Assembly (NCBI GenBank): GCA_949752735.1
Contig: OX457050.1
Span: 39,340,553-39,404,552, forward strand
Length of the DNA stretch: 64,000 bases
From: Lumbricus terrestris
Taxonomy: Eukaryota; Annelida; Clitellata; Crassiclitellata; Lumbricidae
Direction: 5' to 3'
Below are positions 35,721 through 46,401 of the stretch, one piece after another. Position 1 is the first letter of the stretch. The number at the start of each line of letters is the position of its first letter. The position numbers and the translations under genes are program-made. The notes beneath the pieces are model-generated. The model was given only the letters and a program-made list of their open reading frames with translations, did no database searches and had not been told where the DNA came from.

Positions 35721-35942
35721 TCCAGCTGCACGTTAAAATAACCCCTGCTTCATAACAGGAAGCAATTTTACATTAAAATTATTAAATTAAATTCACAATA
35801 AATTCATAGTGATTTCAACCTCCAGTCCATTGCCTAGCCTTCAGCAAAAGACTCGCAATTTATTTTCTACCCATAAAGACTTGATGAATTTCATTCCAAA
35901 ATTATTATATATAACATAGCAACAAATTCAACCATTAGCCAT

Positions 35943-36389
35943 GGTGTCACGACAACTCGTCCACGAAATATTGATTCACAGACAAATGGTTAATGACAAA
36001 TTGTTCCCTGGGAATTTTTTAGTCAATGGTTTTTGCAGCTGAGAGAGAAGCTGGATTGATGAGAGAACGTTGAGAAATGGAAGCTGGATGACGGTTCCTT
36101 CGCAGGTGAAATAGGAGCTGGATTGACGAAAAAACGTTTCAGAAATGGAAGCTGGATCAAGGTGTTTTTAGATCTGAAATAGAAGCTGGATGCATGTTGA
36201 AGTACACGAACGAAAATCATCACACCAGCTTCCACTAAGGCAAGAAAAACATGAAAGTCTTTTCATAAATCCAGCTTCTATTTCAGAAATGAATATCCTT
36301 CATCCACCTTCCATTTCACGAGCGCTATCTCATTAATCCGGCTTCTATTTTGGTGGACGAGTTGTCGTTGGACGAGCTGTCGTGGAACC
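35943..36389. mobile_element. Fold-back element FB-A copy 5, with 9-bp target duplication
   Basis: The left end is GGTGTCACGACAACTCGTC and the right end, inverted, is GGTTCCACGACAGCTCGTC. The 9 bp ATTAGCCAT lies exactly outside both ends (35934-35942 and 36390-36398). The interior is AGCTGGAT units in both orientations. Confidence 0.9.
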
Positions 36390-36689
36390 ATTAGCCATAC
36401 TGTCAATTTTTTTTAATGTACACCTTCAGCGTAGTTCCAGGAAATATTCGATGCATAGCTTTTGCTCGCACCTCGACAAGGCAGAATCCTGCCGTATTAT
36501 TGTAAATTCATTTAATTTAAAATCAGACAATTCCTGGTGACACACCGCACTCGGTTACATGTCAAAAATGTAAAATAAAACAGAAACAATAATAAAGTAT
36601 AGAAATAATTTGATTCTAACAGTTCTTCTCACATCCCTCATCATTTCAACTCTAAACATCACCTACCTTAGTCGTCCATGTAAATGTAA

Positions 36690-36805
36690 TGTAAATCTTC
36701 GAGAATTTCTCAGCGCCCACAAAAGCCACGTCAGGAAGACCAGCTTATTCACCGGCGCTATCTATCTGCCTGCCTGACTATCTGGACTTGACCGGCTGCC
36801 TATCG
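36690..36805 (-). repeat. LINE 3' tail fragment (second family)
   Basis: The words TCGAGAATTTCTCAGCGCCC, AAAAGCCACGTC and CAGCTTATTCACCGGCGCT match the 3' untranslated tail of the LINE remnant at 45415-46112. It abuts the left end of FB-F. Confidence 0.6.
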
Positions 36806-36823
36806 ATTTTTTTTTATTAATTA

Positions 36824-38255
36824 CGGCGGTCCCAAATTATGATGTCCATTAAATAAATCAACCTGACGTGTCGTAATAGCGCGGTGTATAGGATGGGCGC
36901 ATAGAAACAATGTTTCATTTTGCTCTCCACACTTATAAAACGACCAGCAGACCTAGAGCGTCACGAGATGTCTGTAATGTTGCACTGCCACGCTTGAGAA
37001 AAAGAAGCTGGATGAAGACCTTTTACATGTGAAATGGAGGCAGGATTGATGAAATAACGCAAGTGAAGGTAAACGTGTATTTTAGTACCTTAAATTATTT
37101 TCACGCTTAAAATGACTCAAGAAGCGCCGTAAATCAATCCAAACAGCGTACATTTGACCAACTCATGGAACAGCATACTTAAAATATGTTCAGAACAAGA
37201 ATATTGACAGAAAATATGTTTTTAAAATGTCACATTTCCCATGCGAAATCGCTGTTCGAATCGCCATTGAACCACAACAATTACCCGGAAGTCGCGCACA
37301 AACCATCGACATAATTATATTAGTCCATGCGACTATAAATAACGTGTACGTGAAGACTTCGGTCCTAAGTTCAAAATGAGAAGTGGAAGCTGGATGAATG
37401 TATCTGTAAATCTGAAATAGAAGCCGGATTGATGAAAAGACGCTTAAGTAATGGAAGCTGGATGATGGTATTTTTTATATCTGAAATAGAAGCTGGGTTG
37501 ACGAAAATAACGGGTGAGAAATAGAAGCTGGGTTAATAAAAATATTATAGCTTACATAGTAGCTGGATTGATGAAAATGTTGTTGATTAAAGTGGAGCTG
37601 GAATGAGGAAAATGTTCCCGATTAAATTGGAGCTGGATTGATGAAAAATAATCATTATTGAAACAGAAGTTGGATTCATAAAACAGCTGATGCAATCGAA
37701 AAAGCTGAACTTTTACTTACTTAATTATTTATTTTGCTTGCTGTCTTATTGCACACTTGCCGCACGCAACTTCCGGAAAGGGTCTGAATTGTATAACAAC
37801 TTCGATCGGCGGTATGTTATGACAAAATATAACAATTTTTCAATCGATTTCCTTCTTTTTAACAAATTCTAAGTATAATAATACATCAGTTAGGCAATAG
37901 CACGTCGGCAGAAATAATTTGCGGCGCTTTTTGTGCCATTATAAGCGTGAAAATAATTTAGGATACTAAAATACACGTTTACCAAATAATACATCAGTTA
38001 GGCAATAGCACGTTGGCATAAATATTTTAAGGCGCTTTTTGTGCCATTTTAAGCGTGAAAATAATTTAAGGTACTAAAATACACGTTTACCCAAGTGAAA
38101 TAGAACCTGGATAAAGCTTCTTTTGCAGGTGAAAAAGAAGCTGGATTGACGAAAATAACGCATGAGAAATAGAAGCTGGATGAAAAACGCACACGTTTTG
38201 CCCATCCAATACTCCGCACTATCAATTTATGGAATTTTATAATTTGGGACCGCCG
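36824..38255. mobile_element. Inverted-repeat element FB-F, 1.4 kb
   Basis: The 17-bp CGGCGGTCCCAAATTAT at 36824-36840 is perfectly mirrored at 38239-38255. Inside, about 40 bp at 37070-37112 (ACGTGTATTTTAGTACCTTA and on) is mirrored at 38047-38090, and a 107-bp unit beginning near 37876 is tandemly duplicated near 37983. AGCTGGAT units occur again. No transposase was seen, and no target duplication was identified. Confidence 0.65.
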
Positions 38256-38274
38256 CAGCCAGGTATGCCTAAAT

Positions 38275-38345
38275 GAGCTTGTTCCCGCGACTTGGCTTTT
38301 GTGAGCGCTGTAGAAGTCTCGAGATTATGATTACGAGTAAGTGCA
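38275..38345 (+). repeat. LINE 3' tail fragment (second family), forward
   Basis: GAGCTTGTTCCCGCGACTTG, GCTTTTGTGAGCGCTGTAGA and TCGAGATTATGATTACGAG match the tail of the 45415-46112 LINE remnant, here inverted relative to the fragment at 36690-36805. Confidence 0.65.
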
Positions 38346-38461
38346 AATGTTTCATTTGCGCAGATGTAAATAACGACTAAATCAAATGCACAGAGTTATA
38401 TAATCTCACCAGATATGTACTTTTAGTAGAATTTCTCCATTATCTGGTTTATGATTTCATC

Positions 38462-39194
38462 GGTTGTAGGACATTTCCCCCCCCTGGACAAAACCCCCCC
38501 GGACAAAACCCCCCGGACAAAACCCCCCCGGACAATTCCCCCCCCCCCAGGGTAGGACAATTCCCCCCCTTGTCGAACATATTGCGTGTAGGTGGTATTA
38601 ATATAAAACGGCGGTCCGAAGTACATAATTTTAACTTAAATGGAAGCTGGATTGATGAAAATATTCGTCCTTAAATGGAAGCTGGATTGATGAAAATATT
38701 CATGCTTAAATTGGAGCGGGATTGATGAAAATATTCGTGCTTAAATGGAAGCTGGATTGATGAAAATATTCGTCCTTAAATGGAAGCTGGATTGATGAAA
38801 ATATTCATGCTTAAATTGGAGCGGGACTGATGAAAATATTCGTGCTTAAATGGAAGCTGGATTGATGAAAATATTCGTGCTTAAATGGAAGCTGGATTGA
38901 TGAAAATATCCGTGCTTAAATGGAAGCTGGATTGATGAAAATATTCTTGCTTAAATGGAAGCTGGATTAATGAAAATATTCATGCTTAAATTGGAGCGGG
39001 ATGGATAAAGATAATTGTTATTTAAATAGAAGTTGGATGAATCGCATTTTTGCGTAAATGGAAGCAAAGGGGGGGAATTGTCCGGGGGGGTTAATGTCCT
39101 AGGCTAAATCAGGGGGGGAATTGTCCGGGGGGGTTTTGTCCGGGGGGGTTTTGTCCGGGGGGGTTTTGTCCAGGGGGGGAAATGTCCGCGCACC
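38462..39194. mobile_element. Fold-back element FB-B copy 1
   Basis: The left end is GGTTGTAGGACATTTCCCCC and the right end, inverted, is GGTGCGCGGACATTTCCCCC. Each terminus continues with tandem GGACAAAACCCCCCC-type units and GGACAATTCCCCCC, so the ends are long, C- or G-tract-rich inverted repeats. The interior holds a regular 35-bp tandem array. Flanks share only TCATC, so the target duplication is not certain for this copy. Confidence 0.8.
38635..39002. repeat. 35-bp tandem array inside FB-B copy 1
   Basis: About ten copies of a 35-bp unit (CTTAAATGGAAGCTGGATTG then ATGAAAATATTCGTG), with variants TTGGAGCGGGATTG. The spacing of GGAAGCTGG at 38642 and 38677 fixes the period at 35. The same array appears in FB-B copy 3 (41975-42515). 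Confidence 0.9.
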
Positions 39195-39424
39195 TCATCA
39201 ACGCAAAATGGCGACCGATGAAAGCGCTTTTAATCAACGCAAACGCATGCGTCTTTTAAAAGGTACGTTCTGTCACCTAGTGAATACATTTCATCATCCC
39301 ACAGAAACTTAGAATGAAGATAAAAATGTTTAGATTCTGTCATAATTCCGAAAGTAGCGCCACTCGTGATCTATAAGATAGGTAATAGCTAATTAATCCC
39401 ATGACGCACACCTTCTGCGCCAAC

Positions 39425-39592
39425 GCATCATCTGATCATACGGTACCTCGACCCGGACCACCATTGACTACTCTTACGGACAACCCTTTTGACTCAACGC
39501 ATTTGATCCTGATCCTATGCTAACTCGACCCGGACCACCACGGACTACTCTCACGGACAACCCTTATAACTCAACGCAGCGCTCGTGAATAA
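39425..39592. repeat. Two-copy direct repeat of about 75 bp
   Basis: CTCGACCCGGACCACC, GACTACTC, ACGGACAACCCTT and ACTCAACGCA occur twice in tandem with small differences. Confidence 0.65.
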
Positions 39593-39602
39593 GCCCGTGT
39601 AA

Positions 39603-39790
39603 AGGTTTCAAATTACCCCCTCCTAAACATTACCCCCGGTAACTTGAAACCGGTTTCAGATTACCCCCGGAAACTAGATTTGCATCAATCATCGCATTTA
39701 TTGCACTAAAAAAATCAGAAAAATCAACCCGCTTCTTGTTTTGGTCTGAAGACAAAACTGCAAAGCATCATAAATATTTTCAGTAAATAT
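39603..39790. repeat. GGTTTCAAATTACCCCC element end
   Basis: Nested copies of GGTTTCAAATTACCCCC, AACATTACCCCC and GGTTTCAGATTACCCCC lead into unique sequence with GCATCAATCATCGCATTTAT. The same string, inverted, is at 56590-56790. It probably represents one end of another inverted-repeat family; the partner ends were not found. Confidence 0.5.
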
Positions 39791-40000
39791 CGAAGATATT
39801 TACACATCTCTGTTCAATTCAGAAGCTTGAAGGCATGCACCGTTTTGTCCATTATAAATACCAGTGATTAAAATCTGAAACAAAATGAGTCTTCACTGTT
39901 TTGATGACTTGCGAATAAAGTTCAAATGTTAATTCCATTCAGTAGGGCCAGCTACTGCAAATGCAGTTTGCAAATGTTCGGACTGAACGTGTGAGCAGAA

Positions 40001-40545
40001 GGGGAACGGACATTTCCCCTTGGACATTTCCCCCCCGGACATTTTCCCCCCGGACATTTCCCCCTGGACGTTCCCCCCTACCCTAGGACTTCCCCCCCCC
40101 CCCGTATGCGGAAACCAATGTTTTATGGTCTTCAACATATGAAAAAGCGCTTGAGAAAAGGAAGCTGGATGAAGACGTTATACAGGTGAAATAGAAGGTG
40201 GATTGATGAAAAATGCAAGTGAAATATAAGCTGGATGAAGGTATTTTATTTATGAAATAGAAGCTGGATTGATGAAAACGCTTAAGAAATGGATGCTGGG
40301 TGAGAAAAAACCGCCCTTTTTGCCCATCCAATACTCGCACATTTCACTTGCGTTTTTCATCAATCCAGCTTCTATTTCAGATCTAAAAATACCTTCATCC
40401 AGCTTCTATTTAACTTTTTGAGGTTGTATGCACAGAAGGGGGGGAAATGTCCGGGTGGGAAATGTCCTAGTCGAAATCGAGGGGGACGTCCAGGGGGGGT
40501 AAAATGTCCGGGGGGAAATGTCCAGGGGGGAAATGTTCTACACTC
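40001..40545. mobile_element. Fold-back element FB-B copy 2, with 8-bp target duplication
   Basis: It starts GGGGAACGGACATTTCCCC and ends in the inverse of GAGTGTAGAACATTTCCCCC. The 8 bp GAGCAGAA lies directly outside both ends (39993-40000 and 40546-40553). The termini carry GGACATTTCCCCCC tandem units, the interior AGCTGGAT units. Confidence 0.85.
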
Positions 40546-40758
40546 GAGCAGAAAGTCACTGCCATAACAGCGTTGACGGCCGAGCTAGACGTCCTGCTTA
40601 GAAGTATGCCAAATCGCGGATTCTCTCTTAATCCCCTGCTATTAAATAAATACATCTAATGAATATTAGACAATAATGGTTGCCATAATGAGCGACGGCC
40701 GAGCGAGAGTTTCTCTCAATTAAGTTTGTGATTACTTTTAATAGCCGGACACGCTATC

Positions 40759-40998
40759 CGACGGTTTGTATTCAAACTACGCCGACGGTTTTTATTCAAA
40801 CTACACCGACGGTTTTTATCCAAACTACGCCGACGGTTTTTATTCAAACTACACCGACGGTTTTAATTCAAACTACACCGCCGGTTTTTATTCAAACTAC
40901 ACCGACGGTTTTTATTCAAACTACACCGACGGTTTTTATTCAAACTACACCGACGGTTTCTATTCAAACTGCATCGACGGTTTTTATTCAAACTACAC
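40759..40998. repeat. 24-bp minisatellite, 10 copies
   Basis: The unit CGACGGTTTTTATTCAAACT plus ACAC repeats at exact 24-base intervals (40759, 40783 ... 40975). As 24 is a multiple of three, frames read TTPTVFIQ or YSNYTDGF repeats, but nothing indicates a gene. Confidence 0.92.
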
Positions 40999-41445
40999 GG
41001 CTATACCGTTATTTAGTTACAGCTGTAAGAGATGAATTTGAGCAGAAGCTACTCTGTAATTATGTAATATATTCTTGATTGTAGTTTCAATAAAAGTCAT
41101 TTCCTTTTACTTTATGCAGTCTTCCAGATAATCTTTGACAAAATGAATGAAATGATTCAGATTGGCTGTTAGTTGTTAACATTGTCCGGATTAAATCCTG
41201 ACTTTTCAACCAAAGTGAATCGATTGCAAAACAACACACGGAAGAAATTCAGCAACTCGTCAACAAATCCGTGAATGAGAAATGTTTTTGATGGAAAATA
41301 CAGAATAAGTAGTTTTCCAGTCATTCCTTTCGAACCGATAAAGAGAATGCGGAAGGACACAGATGACATCTTATACAAAAATAATTTGTAATCGTTTCAT
41401 GTTTCATGTCTTTTTAGCTTTAATCCTTCAAACGAAAGCAGCAAT

Positions 41446-43836
41446 TCAGCAAAGGTCGATAAATAATTCACACGGTGGTGTATTTTCGTGGTTCATACAA
41501 TGCTCCAGAAATCCCTGTTCCATTTCGAACAATTCGTTGCATATACCACATCCATAAAGATCCGACCATAATAATTGTCGTCTTGTCTCCAAGTGACTTC
41601 ATTTTATTGATAGAAATGCAATCATCTGTCTTGACCTTCTTTGACAGATCAGAAACATTGCTAGCATGAGTATTCATGTGTATGGTTAAATTATTACTCT
41701 CTGTGAACGATTTTACGCACATCTTACATTTGAATGGTTTTTCTCCAGTATGGCTTCTCATGTGGTTGATCAGAATTCCACCTTGGGCAAATGCTATGGT
41801 TGTAGGACATTTCCCCCCCTGGACAAACCCCCCCCGGACAAAACCCCCCCGGACAAAACCCCCCCGGACAATTCCCCCCCCCCAGGGTAGGACAATTCCC
41901 CCCCTTGTCGAACATATTGCGTGTAAGTGGTATTAATATAAAACGGCGGTCCGAAGTACATAATTTTAACTTAAATGGAAGCTGGATTGATGAAAATATT
42001 CATGCTTAAATTGGAGCGGGATTGATGAAAATATTCGTGCTTAAATGGAAGCTGGATTAATGAAAATATTCGTGCTTAAATGGAAGCTGGATTGATGAAA
42101 ATATTCATGCTTAAATTGGAGTGGGATTGATGAAAATATTCATGCTTAAATTGGAGCGGGATTGATGAAAATATTCGTGATTAAATGGAAGCTGGATTAA
42201 TGAAAATATTCGTGCTTAAATGGAAGCTGGATTGATGAAAATATTCATGCTTAAATTGGAGCGGGATTGATGAAAATATTCATGTTTAAATTGGAGCGGG
42301 ATTGATGAAAATATTCATGCTTAAATTGGAGTGGGATTGATGAAAATATTCATGCTTAAATTGGAGCGGGATTGATGAAAATATTCGTGCTTAAATGGAA
42401 GCTGGATTAATGAAAATATTCGTGCTTAAATGGAAGCTGGATTGATGAAAATATTCATGCTTAAATTGGAGCGGGATTGATGAAAATATTCTTGCTTAAA
42501 TTGGAGCGGAATGGATAAAGATAATTGTTATTTAAATAGAAGTTGGATGAAACGCATTTTTGCGTAAATGGAAGCAAAGGGGGGGAATTGTCCGGGGGGT
42601 TAATGTCCTAGGCTAAATCAGGGGGGAATTGTCCGGGGGGGGTTTTGTCCGGGGGGGGTTTTGTCCGGGGGGGTTTTGTCCAGGGGGGGAAATGTCCGCG
42701 CCCCAATGCTATCTGGCACACCTGGCATTTGAATGGTTTTTTATCCAGTATGTGTTCCCATGTGAATCTTCAGAGTTCCACTTCTGGCAAATGCTTTCTG
42801 GCACGACTAACATTTGAATGGTTTTTCTCCAGTATGTGTTCTCATGTGATTCTTCAAATCATAACCAAAGGCAAATGATTTCTGACATCACTGGCATCTG
42901 TTCGGTTTCTCTCCAGTATGGCTTCTCATGTGAGATTTCAGATTGTAATGAATAGCAAATGTTTTCTGACATAACTGGCAGCAGTATTGCTTTTTGCTCC
43001 AGTATGTGTTTTCATGTGTCTTTTCAGATCAGTGCTTCTGGCCAATGATTTCTGACATAACTGGCATTTATACCGCATTTCTCTAGAATGGCTTCTCATG
43101 TGACTTCCCAGACCACTGCCATGGGCAAATGATTTCTGGCATAAGTGGCAAATGTAAGGTTGTTGCCTGTATGAGTCCTGATGTGTGTGGATAGATAACT
43201 ATGATCTGCAAATGATTTGTGACACACGTGGCATTCACATGGTTTCTCTCCACTATGGCTTCTCATGTGTCTCCTCAGAGAAACATTCAGAATGAATGAC
43301 ATCTGACATACCATACATAAAAATCGTTTTTCTCTTAGACTATGAATTTTCAAGTGCTGAAGCAGATCACTTCGGCATGCAAATGATCTCTGGCATAAGT
43401 GACATTTGTATGGTTTTTCTCCGGTATGTATCCTCGCCTGATCTTTCAGTTTACTGTTTTGAGCAAATGACTTCTGACATATCTGGCAAATGTAAGGTTT
43501 TTCACCTGTATGAGTTTTCATGTGTTCCTTTAACATGGTATTTTGTGTGAATGATTTCTGACACAACTGGCAATTGTATGGGTTTTCTCCAGTATGTGTT
43601 CTCATGTGTGCTTTCAGATTATAACCTTGGGCAAATGATTTCACGCATAACTGACATTTGAACAGTTTTTCTCAACTATGGGTTCTCCCATGCAACTTTA
43701 GAGAATAAGCATATCTAAATGATATCAGACATAGTTCACATATGTATGGTTTCTCTTCAGCATGAGACTTCAAATGCTTTTTCAGACGACCAACCCCTTT
43801 GAATGACTCGTTGCAGTATTTGCATTTGTGTCTCAT
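41446..43836 (-). pseudogene. C2H2 zinc-finger gene F, pseudogene split by FB-B copy 3
   Basis: About 15 fingers can be followed on the minus strand, from MRHKCKYCNESF at 43836 to the family C-terminus (YGCGICNELFEMEQGFLEHC, then CELFIDLC) ending at 41446. The gene is broken many times. A TGA replaces the linker Gly codon at 43672-43674. There is a frameshift near 43160, stops within two fingers at about 42884 and 42815, a one-base shift near 41550-41570, and a 907-bp transposon (41798-42704) within the finger beginning FKCQVCQIAF. The longest remaining frame is 43096-43644 (five to six fingers). It is not functional as a whole, though remaining fingers are well preserved. Confidence 0.88.
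41798..42704. mobile_element. Fold-back element FB-B copy 3, inserted in a zinc finger, 8-bp target duplication
   Basis: The left end is GGTTGTAGGACATTTCCCCC and the right end, inverted, is GGGGCGCGGACATTTCCCCC. The 8 bp AATGCTAT flanks it exactly (41790-41797, 42705-42712). Removing the element and one AATGCTAT would rejoin a zinc finger of pseudogene F. The interior at 41975-42515 holds about 15 copies of the 35-bp AGCTGGAT-type unit, closely related to that of copy 1. Confidence 0.93.
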
Positions 43837-44099
43837 TTATCCAATATCGAATCTCATGATAATTCAGTAATTCATGTGAATGAAACAATGTCGAGCAATC
43901 AGCATAACATGTTCATCAAATGAAATAATTCTTGTCATTTCTTGACTCATTCTGTGCTGAATCTACAACGGAACAAATACAATGCCATGTTAAAGTTATC
44001 CTGAGCTCATCCATATTTCAAATATATGAATAAAAACATGTTACCCTGCAGATGCAATGCTTCATGATGTGCCAGCGACCATTATGCAGTGTTTACTTC

Positions 44100-44621
44100 T
44101 GTGTCACGAAAACTGGTCTACAGACAATTCGTCTAACGACAACTGATCTACTTACAACTGGTCAAGTGCTTGATAAATGGAAGCTGGGTGAAAGTTTTTA
44201 CAGGTGAAATGGAGATTGGATTGATGAAAAAATGCAAGAGAAAAGGAATCTGGATGAAAGTTCTTTAACAGGTGAAATAGCAGCTGGACTGACGAAAATA
44301 ACGCATGAGAAATAAAAGCTAGATGAAGGTATTTCTAGGTCTGAAATAGAAGCTGGATTGACAAAAATAACGTGCGAGAAGTAGAAGGTATTTTAGATAT
44401 ATTAAGTATATATAAAAGCTGAATGCATGTTGGAATACATGAATGAAAATCATCAATCCAGCTCTTCCATTTGAGCTAGAAAACCATTTAACTTTTCTCC
44501 CCAAAAATCCAGCTTCTATTTCATCAATATGAGTCATCTGCAGACCAGTTGTCATTTGACAAATTGTTTGGGGACCACTTGTCGTTAGACGAGTGGTCTG
44601 TAGACCAGTTGCCGTGGAACC
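44100..44621. mobile_element. Fold-back element FB-A copy 6, with near-perfect 9-bp target duplication
   Basis: The left end is TGTGTCACGAAAACTGGTC and the right end, inverted, GGTTCCACGGCAACTGGTC. The flanks GTTTACTTC (44091-44099) and GTTAACTTC (44622-44630) differ at one base. The ends have diverged more than in copies 1, 4 and 5, suggesting an older insertion. The interior consists of AGCTGGAT units. Confidence 0.82.
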
Positions 44622-44639
44622 GTTAACTTCACCCCAGAA

Positions 44640-45410
44640 ATGACTCACCACGAAGAATTTGACAAAATGATGATAGAGTTCTTAAGTAAATTAGTGCTAC
44701 TACAAAAAAGAGCAGTTCAATAAATTGCTGAACCTTCACGTCATTCCCATCATTTTCCAAACTCCAGTTTCTTAAATTTTTAAAAATTAACAAGTTTCAT
44801 GTATGCAAGAATTGCTTTCAATGATAATCTCAATTTATTCAGTTTATTCGTATTGGCAATGGCTTCAATAAATATTTGATTGATTTGTGATTAATTGAAT
44901 AAAAACACCGTCACTGCAATGCGAAAATTTAAAAAATCGCATCCCCTGTCCAAGCTTCCTTCCATGCTCTACACGCCTCTATGAGTGTAATTACATCTAA
45001 TTACATGCAGGCTTTCCCTTTAAAAGCTAAAAATACCTAAAAATATGCACTTTTAAACACCCGTGGATGTCCATTGGCTTGACTCGATGAACTTCATCCA
45101 AAAATTATTATGTAATCACACATAGCAACAAATTCAGCCATAAGTAGCCTAACAAGTAGCCATATGTACTGCCAATGTTGTTAATGCACACCTACGATCG
45201 ACGTTCTCACTGTCCCTTTCTAGAAATAGACGAATATGCCTGCATAGCTTTTCCTCGCAAGTCCACTAGGCAGAATTGTGATGTATCAGGCTGTATCAGG
45301 CTGGAATGGGCCGAATGGCCTCCCCTTTGATGCCATGTTCTCTTAATAGAACCCCTTCTGAAACATCCCTCTCTCATCTTTCGACAGTTATATTTGACAA
45401 TGTTTGGATT
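44640..45410. other. Intergenic, no gene recognised
   Basis: AT-rich sequence. The phrase at 45060-45130 (GATGAACTTCATCCAAAAAT, then ACATAGCAACAAATTCA) resembles 35880-35930, so the two regions flanking FB-A copies 5 and 6 may share an older duplication. Confidence 0.4.
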
Positions 45411-45414
45411 TTTA

Positions 45415-46112
45415 ACAACTCGTAATCGTAATCGTAATCGTAATCTCGAAACTTCTACAGCGCCCACAAAAGCCAAGTCGCGGGAACCAGCTTATTCACA
45501 GGCGCTCAATCAAAACAAAATCGATAGGCAGCGGGTCAAGTCCGGAGAGTCAGGCAGGCAGATAGATGGACGGCTAAGGTGGGTGATGTTTAGAGTTGAA
45601 GTGGCGGGGGATGTAAGGAGAAGAAGAATCAGGATAGGATTTTTGAAAGAGCAATGTTTTCAGTTTTGAGTGAAAGACCTGTGGGGAGATAGCGAGAGGT
45701 GGAGTTTTGGTGAGTTCGTATGATGGGTCGGAAGTTTGCCGAAGTGCTGGCGGAAGTTTGTTCCAGAGAGGTGGAACGGCAATGGCTATGGAGCGGTTTG
45801 CGAATTTCAGTGATGAAGTGATGGGAGGGCGAAGCAGTGTAATGGAGGATGAGGAGCGTGTTGAACGAGGTGGCTGGATGGTGAACAACTGACGAAGGTA
45901 GAACGGCTGGGATGATTGAAGTGTATTGTAAGTGAGTGAGAGGACTTTGTATTCGATGCGTTCAGGTACATGTATTTTGAGCCAGTGAAGTGATTTCAGG
46001 ACAGGAGTGATGTGGTGACGTTTGGGGGTTTTCGTCACTGCACGGGCGAGGGCATTCTGGATAGCTTGGAGGCGGTTAATTTGGGTTATATCAATGCACG
46101 AGAGTAGTTCTT
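45415..46112 (-). mobile_element. LINE 3' fragment (second family), (GATTAC)n tail
   Basis: On the minus strand the C-terminal part of a non-LTR reverse-transcriptase protein is readable: IDITQINRLQAIQNALARAV, ITPVLKSLHWLK, ERIEYKVLSLTYNTLQSS, STRSSSSITLLRPP and VPPLWNKLPPALR. After the stop comes an untranslated tail containing GGCTTTTGTGGGCGCTGTAG and GATTACGATTACGATTACG. It is 5' truncated. The protein motif places it in the CR1/Jockey-like assemblage; finer placement is not possible here. Confidence 0.82.
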
Positions 46113-46401
46113 TTGACTAGCGGTATACAAATTATTGCAAATGAATTAGTAAAATAATTTACACAGGTTTTGCATTAAAGTAGAATTTCGCCATGACATG
46201 GCTTAAACTGACGGATTTAAACCCGAAAAATTGTTGACATCTGAAGGGTCATAATGATCGATTGATCGTATCGAGAATTTTTGAACAATCACCGTTGGTA
46301 TGGAATAACATACGGCGAGCAAACCGGAAAAACCGAGTCATACCCAGCTTTGCATTGTTAATCCATTTCCGCCAACGTTGCGAAAACGCAACGTGCGGTA
46401 A

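Noticed and set aside
40728..41078. Secreted or structural repeat protein with TTPTVFIQ repeats
   Set aside because: The frame exists only because the minisatellite unit is 24 bp; other frames are equally open and there is no signal peptide.
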